Assembly (NCBI GenBank): GCA_964408175.1 | Contig: CAYOYL010000059.1 | Coordinates: 1-33,713 of the forward strand | From: JAFGKM01 sp964408175 | Lineage (GTDB): Bacteria; Ratteibacteria; UBA8468; B48-G9; JAFGKM01 | Reading direction: 5' to 3' | DNA length: 33,713 nt | Shown: positions 18,004 to 23,675 of the stretch, in pieces | How positions within the stretch are numbered: the first letter of the stretch is position 1 | Layout: each line of letters starts with the position of its first letter | Notes under the pieces: generated by a model | Told to the model about the DNA's origin: nothing | Database searches by the model: none | The model's input: the letters and a program-made list of their open reading frames with translations, nothing else | Position numbers and translations under genes: made by a program

Positions 18004-18960
18004 ATGTCCAGACAAATACGGATTCAATTTCCCGGTGCAGTCTACCACGTAACTGCAAGGGGGAATCAAGGTAATATCATCTTTAATGATGATTCTGATC
18101 GTCAAATATTCCTGATGCTCTTAGCCCAGATGGCAAGACAATATGGAGTTACAATACATACCTACTGTCTGATGCCCAATCATTACCATCTTGTTGTAGA
18201 GACACCCCGGGGGAATCTCTCACAGTCCATAGGTTGGCTTCAGGTTACATATACAGTCCGTTTCAACCGGCGTCATAAAAGATATGGACATTTATTTCAA
18301 GGCAGATTTAAAGCCCTTCTGATAGAGGCGGACAGATACGCATATACTGTTACATTGTACATACATCTTAATCCTGTACGGCCCAAGGAGAAAACTGACA
18401 TATTACCAATGGAAAAGATGCATATACTGGACTCGTATCCATGGAGTAGTCATCAATCATATGCAGGGATAATAAAAGAACCCAAGTGGCTTGATATGTC
18501 ATGGCTTCAGTATTGGGGAGATAAAAAATTGTCTGCACAGAAAGTATATAGGGAATCTATTGGGAGGATGTTTAACAAACCTGTGGAAAGGGTATGGGAC
18601 AATGTTCAACATGGCATCGTATTGGGAGGGGAGAATCTGACAAGACAGGTTCAACAGATAATAAAAGACAAGAAAGGTGAGGAAGAAGAAAAATGGATGG
18701 TAAAGAAAAAACACAGTGATATGAAAAATGAAGTTGCAAGATTGTTAGAGAGTGAAAAAGACAAAAGGATCCAGATTTGGGTAAGAGTGCGCATCGCAGG
18801 AGAACACCTTGTAGATGTGGGTAAAGACTTTGGCTACAAGGATGGCTCCGGCGTACTAAAGACAGTAAAAAGACTTGAAGAAAAAGCAAAACAGGACCAG
18901 GAGACAAGAAAACGTTTGTCTCAGATAGAGTCCTATTTTTTGTCAAGTGTCAAGAGTTGA
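18004..18960 (+). CDS. REP-associated tyrosine transposase (Y1/HUH family)
   Basis: A 318-residue single-strand DNA transposase of the RAYT branch of the IS200/IS605-like Y1 superfamily. The start RQIRIQFPGAVYHVTARGNQG is typical of the group. The HUH motif is His60-Tyr-His62 in LMPNHYHLVVETP. Tyr119 in LYIHLNPVRP is the expected catalytic tyrosine, and YGHLFQGRFKALLIE precedes it. The C-terminal third (about 215-318) has a helix-turn-helix-like segment around VDVGKDFGYKDGSGVLKTVKRLEE, as in longer RAYTs. All key residues are present, so it may be active. The stop TGA (18958-18960) is supplied by the right repeat, giving the tail SSVKS. Codon choice appears somewhat more A/T-rich than in waaA and clpB by eye. 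Confidence 0.93.
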   Translation: MSRQIRIQFPGAVYHVTARGNQGNIIFNDDSDRQIFLMLLAQMARQYGVTIHTYCLMPNHYHLVVETPRGNLSQSIGWLQVTYTVRFNRRHKRYGHLFQGRFKALLIEADRYAYTVTLYIHLNPVRPKEKTDILPMEKMHILDSYPWSSHQSYAGIIKEPKWLDMSWLQYWGDKKLSAQKVYRESIGRMFNKPVERVWDNVQHGIVLGGENLTRQVQQIIKDKKGEEEEKWMVKKKHSDMKNEVARLLESEKDKRIQIWVRVRIAGEHLVDVGKDFGYKDGSGVLKTVKRLEEKAKQDQETRKRLSQIESYFLSSVKS

Positions 18961-21521
18961 CCCCGAATATCTACAGTCACAGTGCTGCCCTCTTTTATCT
19001 CTCCGGCAAGTACCTTTAAGGCAAGAGGATTCTCCACCTCTTTCTGTATCAGCCGTTTTAGAGGACGTGCCCCATAGACTTCATCATACCCTTTGTTGGC
19101 AAGGTATTCCCTCGCCGCATCAGAGAAGTTAACCTTTATCTTACGTTCATTCAAACGTTTCTGAATGTATGCAGTCTGTATGTCCACTATCTTTAACAGG
19201 TCTCCTTTTTTAAGTTTCCCGAAGGTGATAATCTCGTCCACCCTGTTGAGGAACTCGGGTCTGAAGGTGTTTTTCAAAATCTCTGTCACCTTTTCTTTCA
19301 TTGCAGACTCCTCTTTAAACATGGTGATATACTGACTGCCTATATTGGAAGTCATTATGACAATGGTGTTTCTGAAGTCCACTGTCCGTCCCTGTCCGTC
19401 GGTCAGACGTCCCTCGTCAAGAAGTTGCAGTAAAACATTAAAAACCTCTGTATGTGCCTTTTCTATCTCGTCGAGAAGCAGCACACTGTAAGGTCTTCTT
19501 CTCACCCTTTCAGTCAACTGTCCGCCTTCTTCGTAACCCACATACCCTGGAGGTGCTCCCAGGAGACGTGAGACAGAAAATTTCTCCGTGTACTCGCTCA
19601 TGTCAACCCTGACCAGGGCGTTTTCATCGCTAAAAAGTACCTCAGCAAGGGCCTTTGCCAACTCGGTTTTACCCACACCCGTGGGACCGAGGAAGATAAA
19701 AGAGCCTATAGGTCTGTTGGGGTCTGAAAGCCCAGCCCTGTTTCTTCTTATCGCATTGGAGACCGCAACAAGAGCTTCATCCTGTCCCACTACCCTTTGC
19801 GAAAGGCGGTCTTCCATCTTTAAAAGTTTTTCAACCTCTCCCTCAAGCATTTTAGATACGGGTATACCTGTCCACTTAGATACTATCTCTGCTACCTCTT
19901 CTTCAGTTACCTCATCTTTCAACAGACCGCCTTCTTTTGACTGAATTTTCTTCAGTTTTGCGGTCTCCTCTTCCAGGCTTTTCTGCAGGTTGACAACCTT
20001 CCCGTATTTATACTCTGCCGCCTTACCCAGGTCGCCTTCACGTTCTGCCCTCTCTACAATGTTTTTTGCTGACTCAATATCACCCTTTATCTTCCTGATA
20101 ATTTCAACTACATTCTTCTCTTCTGTCCATTTTGTACGAAGTTTCGTTCTCTCTTTTTCAAGTCCGCTTAGTTCTTTTTCAATACGCACAAGACGTTCTT
20201 TCACCTCTGGTCTTGACTCTTTTTTCAGAGCCTGACGCTCTATCTCCACCTGCCTTATTCTTCTCTCTATTTCGTCCAGCTCCACAGGCATACTGTCAGC
20301 CTCTATCCTTAAACGGCTTGCTGCCTCGTCAATAAGGTCTATCGCCTTGTCCGGCAGGAATCTTCCGGAGATGTACCTGTGTGAGAGCATTGCGGCGGAG
20401 ATAAGTGCACTGTCTGTTATTTTTACTCCGTGGTGAACCTCATAACGCTCCTTCAGTCCCCTTAAAATGGATATAGTTTCCTCAACGGAGGGCTCTTTTA
20501 CAAATACCACCTGAAATCTTCTTTCAAGAGCACGGTCTTTCTCTATGTGTTTTCTGTATTCGTCAAGTGTGGTTGCCCCGATACACTTCAGTGAACCCCG
20601 GGCAAGTGCAGGCTTCAGCATATTGGAAGCGTCTATCGCACCCTCAGCAGCGCCTGCACCGACAAGTGTGTGAAGTTCATCTATGAAGAGAATAACCGCC
20701 CCTTCTTTCCTTTCCAGTTCTTTAAGGAGTGCCTTCAGACGGTCTTCAAACTCTCCCCTGTACTTTGTACCGGCTACAAGTGAACCCAGGTCAAGCAGTA
20801 GAACGCTTTTGTTCTTAAGTCCCTCAGGAACATCCCCTGAAACAATACGCCTGGCAAGTCCCTCAACGATGGCTGTCTTACCAACACCTGCCTCGCCTAT
20901 CAACACAGGGTTGTTCTTCGTCCTCCTTGAGAGAACCTGTATGACCCTCCTTATCTCCTCGTCCCTGCCGATAACAGGGTCAAGTTTTCCCTTGCGGGCA
21001 AGGTCGGTAAAGTCTCTGGTGTATTTTTCAAGTGCCTTATATTTACTCTCCGCATCCTTATCGGTTACTTTCATGCCACCTCTCATCTGCTGCAGTATCT
21101 TCAAGAGCCTTTCTTTGAAAATATCATACTTTTTCAACACTTCCTTTGCGGAAGAATCGGCAACGGTCAGTCCAAGCAGAAGGTGTTCAACACTTACATA
21201 TTCATCACCCATCGCCGTGGATTCTTTATGTGCGGCGTTTAACATCTGGTTCAACTGTGGGGTGATGTATATATTACCTGAGACCCCCGGACCTGTCACC
21301 TGCGGAATCTTCTCCAGTGCCCACTCTATATCTTTTTTCAAAGGTTCAGTTTTTATATTCATCTGCCTTAAAACCTCTGCTATGGTCTCGTCGTTCTCAA
21401 TAAGAGAATACAACAGATGAATACAGTCAACAGCCTGGTGATTCTTTCCCTGTGCCGCAGACTGAGCCCCCAAGAGCGCTTCCTGAGCCTTAAGCGTCAG
21501 TTTTTCATTTATATTGTCCAT
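18933..21521 (-). CDS. clpB: ATP-dependent disaggregase ClpB
   Basis: A Hsp100/Clp AAA+ chaperone of 862 residues that, with DnaK, pulls aggregated proteins through a hexameric ring. It has Clp N repeats (about 1-150), Walker A GEAGVGKT (209-216) and Walker B LFIDE (Asp281-Glu282) in AAA1, and a coiled-coil M domain (about 405-530) that separates ClpB from ClpA/ClpC. AAA2 has GPTGVGKT (612-619), LLLDEIEKAH (Asp684-Glu685) and sensor-2 YGARPLKR near 816-823. The ATG at 21519-21521 follows AAAGG. The native C-terminus stops at about VTVDIR; the last nine residues, GQLLTLDKK, come from the RAYT unit, and the TAG overlaps the transposase 3' coding end on the opposite strand. No CIRCE palindrome is visible upstream; a REP pair lies 39 bases before the start. 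Confidence 0.97.
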   Translation of the reverse strand: MDNINEKLTLKAQEALLGAQSAAQGKNHQAVDCIHLLYSLIENDETIAEVLRQMNIKTEPLKKDIEWALEKIPQVTGPGVSGNIYITPQLNQMLNAAHKESTAMGDEYVSVEHLLLGLTVADSSAKEVLKKYDIFKERLLKILQQMRGGMKVTDKDAESKYKALEKYTRDFTDLARKGKLDPVIGRDEEIRRVIQVLSRRTKNNPVLIGEAGVGKTAIVEGLARRIVSGDVPEGLKNKSVLLLDLGSLVAGTKYRGEFEDRLKALLKELERKEGAVILFIDELHTLVGAGAAEGAIDASNMLKPALARGSLKCIGATTLDEYRKHIEKDRALERRFQVVFVKEPSVEETISILRGLKERYEVHHGVKITDSALISAAMLSHRYISGRFLPDKAIDLIDEAASRLRIEADSMPVELDEIERRIRQVEIERQALKKESRPEVKERLVRIEKELSGLEKERTKLRTKWTEEKNVVEIIRKIKGDIESAKNIVERAEREGDLGKAAEYKYGKVVNLQKSLEEETAKLKKIQSKEGGLLKDEVTEEEVAEIVSKWTGIPVSKMLEGEVEKLLKMEDRLSQRVVGQDEALVAVSNAIRRNRAGLSDPNRPIGSFIFLGPTGVGKTELAKALAEVLFSDENALVRVDMSEYTEKFSVSRLLGAPPGYVGYEEGGQLTERVRRRPYSVLLLDEIEKAHTEVFNVLLQLLDEGRLTDGQGRTVDFRNTIVIMTSNIGSQYITMFKEESAMKEKVTEILKNTFRPEFLNRVDEIITFGKLKKGDLLKIVDIQTAYIQKRLNERKIKVNFSDAAREYLANKGYDEVYGARPLKRLIQKEVENPLALKVLAGEIKEGSTVTVDIRGQLLTLDKK
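18941..18964 (-). repeat. REP copy 2 (right end of RAYT unit)
   Basis: Exact reverse complement of copy 1. On the plus strand it ends the transposase frame (...SVKS, TGA at 18958-18960). On the minus strand it encodes GQLLTLD near the C-terminus of clpB, whose TAG stop (18933-18935) lies just inside the element. Confidence 0.95.
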
Positions 21522-21560
21522 ATACCTTTAGATGGAATTTCCTCTTAAAAGTTGCATATG

Positions 21561-21584
21561 GGGGTCAACTCTTGACACTTGACA
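21561..21584 (+). repeat. REP copy 3
   Basis: Identical to the copy at 17951-17974, lying 39 bases upstream of the clpB start codon. It is the only one of the four copies that does not form a gene end. Confidence 0.95.
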
Positions 21585-21650
21585 AAATTCCAACAGTAGG
21601 GTTGATTACACAAATCAAATTTTGGTATTGACGAGGGACCTGCATGAAAG

Positions 21651-21674
21651 TGTCAAGTGTCAAGAGTTGACCCC
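21651..21674 (-). repeat. REP copy 4
   Basis: Reverse complement of copy 3. Read on the minus strand it encodes the last residues of the FHA protein (GSTLDT) and its TGA stop (21653-21655). Confidence 0.95.
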
Positions 21675-22042
21675 ATGGAGAAGGTGCATTTTATGGGGCC
21701 GAACCTGATATTGTCGCTATCTGAAAGTTTATATACCTTTTTAACCTCAAGCCTCACCTCATTCACAAATGTCCCATAGTTACTACCCAGTCCCCCTGTT
21801 CCCACGTCTTCTATGTACCATCTGTCCTCTTCCTTTCTGAATGTCAGACGTGCATGCAACCTTGAAACCTTTGTGAGGTCGTTAATAAACAATCTCTGCG
21901 TAACAGGGGCTATTCCCTTGAAAAGGGTATAGTCAGGTATTTGAAGGTCATTATTATTCCCTCTGCCAATTTCAATTCTGTCTTTCCCGTCAAGGTTATA
22001 CTCTTTTTCCATAAAAGGATAGTCAAAGACAATCTTTGCCAT
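21653..22042 (-). CDS. Small FHA-domain protein
   Basis: A 129-residue protein that is essentially one forkhead-associated domain, a phosphothreonine-peptide-binding fold. The conserved positions are present: IEIGRGNNNDLQIPD (about 23-37), VSRLHARLTF (about 59-68), and SNYGTFVNEVRL (about 87-98). It presumably reads Ser/Thr kinase signalling, but no kinase is in the window. The start ATG (22040-22042) has GGGGGAG upstream and is 11 bases from lgt, so it belongs to the gyrB-to-clpB run. The domain ends at about KCTFSM. The following GSTLDT and the stop are supplied by a 24-base REP, which therefore truncates or caps the protein just after the fold. Confidence 0.9.
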   Translation of the reverse strand: MAKIVFDYPFMEKEYNLDGKDRIEIGRGNNNDLQIPDYTLFKGIAPVTQRLFINDLTKVSRLHARLTFRKEEDRWYIEDVGTGGLGSNYGTFVNEVRLEVKKVYKLSDSDNIRFGPIKCTFSMGSTLDT

Positions 22043-22053
22043 TTTTTCTCCCC

Positions 22054-22791
22054 CTACCGTTTTTTACCGAGGATAAAAAAGAGCCATATGGAGCCTGCCA
22101 GAAACAAAACTATACCTATAATTTGCGTAGGATACAGACCAAATTCAGTAGGAATCAGGTCTCCTCTCAGCATATCAATGATATACCTGATTAATGCAAA
22201 ACCCAGAATATAGGTGATAAAAACCATCCCCGGTTTTAAGCGATTTTTATAAATTGTTCTCAATACAAAAAAAAGTACTGCATATGTTATTGAATAATAT
22301 ATCTGTGTTGGATGTACCCTTTCAGAAAGATGAGGAAATTTAACTCCCAGGAAGAAATCGGTGGGCTTCCCGTAGCAACAGCCATTCAGAAAACATCCCA
22401 GCCGTCCGACAGCCTGCCCCAGAGACATAGACAGAGCCGTAATATCCAGTATCTCCATCAGGTTAAATCTCTTTATTTTTGAGTAAACTGCAAGAAATAT
22501 CAGGCTGGTAATGACAGCTCCTTCAACAGCCAGACCACCGTTTCTTATGCTCAGAATCTCAAGGGGATGCCTGTAATAATACGGCATCTGGACGGCTACA
22601 TGCAGAAACCTGCCTCCGATAATTCCCCATATTATTGTCCAGAAGACAAGTTTGGATATCAGTTCAGGAGAGAAACCCCTCCTGTAAGCATTTCTCTGCA
22701 GCATTAAACCACCTACAAATACGCCTGCTGCAACCAAAACACCATACCAGTAGATGACAAAACTGCCCAGTTTAAAACATACAGGATGCAT
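22054..22791 (-). CDS. lgt: Prolipoprotein diacylglyceryl transferase
   Basis: An inner-membrane enzyme that transfers diacylglyceryl from phosphatidylglycerol to the lipobox Cys of prolipoproteins; 245 residues with about seven hydrophobic segments. The Lgt signature GRLGCFLNGCCYG (129-141) with Arg130 is complete, GGLAVEGA (about 86-92) matches the family's conserved G-rich segment, and HPTQIY (160-165) is present, although the residue after it is Tyr where most homologues have Glu. The ATG at 22789-22791 has GGAGCAGG upstream. It follows lspA (56-base gap containing an imperfect GACGC/GCGTC and CGCTG-TT-CAGCG hairpin, 22808-22833), pairing two consecutive steps of lipoprotein maturation. 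The lipoprotein at 29719 would be a substrate. Confidence 0.96.
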   Translation of the reverse strand: MHPVCFKLGSFVIYWYGVLVAAGVFVGGLMLQRNAYRRGFSPELISKLVFWTIIWGIIGGRFLHVAVQMPYYYRHPLEILSIRNGGLAVEGAVITSLIFLAVYSKIKRFNLMEILDITALSMSLGQAVGRLGCFLNGCCYGKPTDFFLGVKFPHLSERVHPTQIYYSITYAVLFFVLRTIYKNRLKPGMVFITYILGFALIRYIIDMLRGDLIPTEFGLYPTQIIGIVLFLAGSIWLFFILGKKR

Positions 22792-22847
22792 TTACCTGCT
22801 CCGAACTGACGCTTTTCCTCGCTGTTCAGCGTCTTTAGCCGTGACAG

Positions 22848-23351
22848 TTAGTCATGGCTTTTTTTAATCTGTTTTAGAATAATAAGTGCGATTCCTGAGA
22901 CAATGCATACGTCTGCAAGATTAAAGACAGGCCATACATGAAAATTAATAAAATCTATAACAGCCCCTGTCCTTATCCTGTCTATAAGATTACCTGCTAT
23001 CCCCCCCTCGATAAGTCCGAGTGCGACCGCCATCTGTCTGCTGCTTCCCGTAAACCTGTTTAGGTACGCAATGATGGCGGCTGCTATAGCAATGGAAGCA
23101 ATGATTACAGGAATTTTAATACTCGCATTGCTTAAGACCCCAAAACAGATCCCATTGTTTTTCACAAGCGTAAAAGAAAAATATCTAAATATGTTGAAAG
23201 AGGAGGGCTCTTCTCTTAAAAAAATAAGCATCCAGTACTTAGAAAACTGGTCTGCAAGTATGGAAAAGAGTGCCACCGCATAAAAAACCTTTGAATTTTT
23301 ACCCCCCGGTTTTTTCTCTCTCATTCTGGCATTTGATGCAATATTTTGCAT
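22848..23351 (-). CDS. lspA: Lipoprotein signal peptidase (signal peptidase II)
   Basis: A membrane aspartyl protease that removes the signal peptide of diacylglyceryl-modified prolipoproteins; 167 residues with four hydrophobic segments. Family motifs: KNNGICFG (64-71), GGIAGNLIDRIRTGAVIDF (116-134) with catalytic Asp124, and FNLADVCIV (143-151) with catalytic Asp147. The start is uncertain: the Met at 23351 gives 167 residues and overlaps the dksA-like gene by 53 bases, while Met10 (23322-23324) gives 158 and a 26-base overlap. Neither has a good Shine-Dalgarno sequence, so translation is probably coupled to the upstream gene. Confidence 0.95.
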   Translation of the reverse strand: MQNIASNARMREKKPGGKNSKVFYAVALFSILADQFSKYWMLIFLREEPSSFNIFRYFSFTLVKNNGICFGVLSNASIKIPVIIASIAIAAAIIAYLNRFTGSSRQMAVALGLIEGGIAGNLIDRIRTGAVIDFINFHVWPVFNLADVCIVSGIALIILKQIKKSHD

Positions 23352-23652
23352 AAGGAAGCGCTTTCAAACGGGAGATGGGTATCTTTTTGCCGCATCTCTC
23401 GCATATACCATATCTATTTTTTTTCAGTTTCTCTATCGCAAGGTCTATCTTATTGAGTATTTCTCTCTCGGCATCTGAAATATCTATGTCAAGTCCCTTT
23501 TCAAATTCATCGGTACCGTGGTCGGCTATATGCGTGGATATACCCTTTTCTCCTTTTTCAATATCCTCCTTCAGATATCCGAGGTTACTGAAGATTCTCT
23601 CTTTCTCTTTATTTAACAACTCAAGGTAATACTTCTTTTCTTTCTTGTCCAT
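23299..23652 (-). CDS. DksA/TraR-family C4 zinc-finger protein
   Basis: A 117-residue protein with an N-terminal helical hairpin region and a C-terminal four-cysteine zinc finger (Cys84, Cys87, Cys105, Cys108; GICERCGKKIPISRLKALPYAKYCIKCQ region). Family members bind the RNA polymerase secondary channel and modulate initiation with ppGpp. The short TraR/YocK-type forms are less well understood. The coiled-coil tip Asp pair of true DksA is replaced by a region with DIDISDAE (about 55-62), so it is best called DksA/TraR-like. It lies 23 bases after gyrA and overlaps lspA at the 3' end. Confidence 0.9.
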   Translation of the reverse strand: MDKKEKKYYLELLNKEKERIFSNLGYLKEDIEKGEKGISTHIADHGTDEFEKGLDIDISDAEREILNKIDLAIEKLKKNRYGICERCGKKIPISRLKALPYAKYCIKCQNEREKTGG

Positions 23653-23675
23653 CTGAGATTCTCCCTTAGCGAATA

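Larger units (their letters stand above)
17951..18964 (+). mobile_element. RAYT unit bounded by perfect 24-bp inverted REP repeats
   Basis: A 1014-base unit with GGGGTCAACTCTTGAC... at 17951-17974 and its exact reverse complement at 18941-18964, enclosing a Y1-type HUH transposase. This matches the REP-RAYT arrangement, in which a single-copy transposase is flanked by inverted REPs. The repeat itself contains a small palindrome (GTCAA-CTC-TTGAC) behind a GGG head, as REPs do. The unit sits between the convergent genes waaA and clpB, and both run into it. No target duplication is visible beside the ends. Similarity to the 114-base element at 21561-21674 is limited to the repeats. Confidence 0.9.
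21561..21674. mobile_element. 114-bp transposase-free inverted REP pair (REPIN/MITE-like)
   Basis: Two copies of the same 24-base repeat in inverted orientation (21561-21584 and 21651-21674) enclose 66 bases with no open frame. The interior holds a small palindrome, TTGATT-acaca-AATCAA (21602-21618). The interior shows no obvious resemblance to the ends of the RAYT unit, so it is a REP doublet (REPIN-like) rather than a plain internal deletion of that unit. It separates the FHA gene from clpB on the minus strand. A transcript through it would form a long stem of 24 pairs. Confidence 0.9.

Noticed and set aside
20683..21420. A 245-residue plus-strand open frame.
   Set aside because: It is antisense to the conserved AAA1 and N-terminal region of clpB; its Ser/Pro/Leu-rich make-up is typical of a reverse-frame shadow.
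21551..21565. Minus-strand CCCCATAT just upstream of clpB, resembling a heat-shock sigma-32 -10.
   Set aside because: No CTTGAA-type -35 lies at the needed spacing, and the C run is simply the end of the REP.
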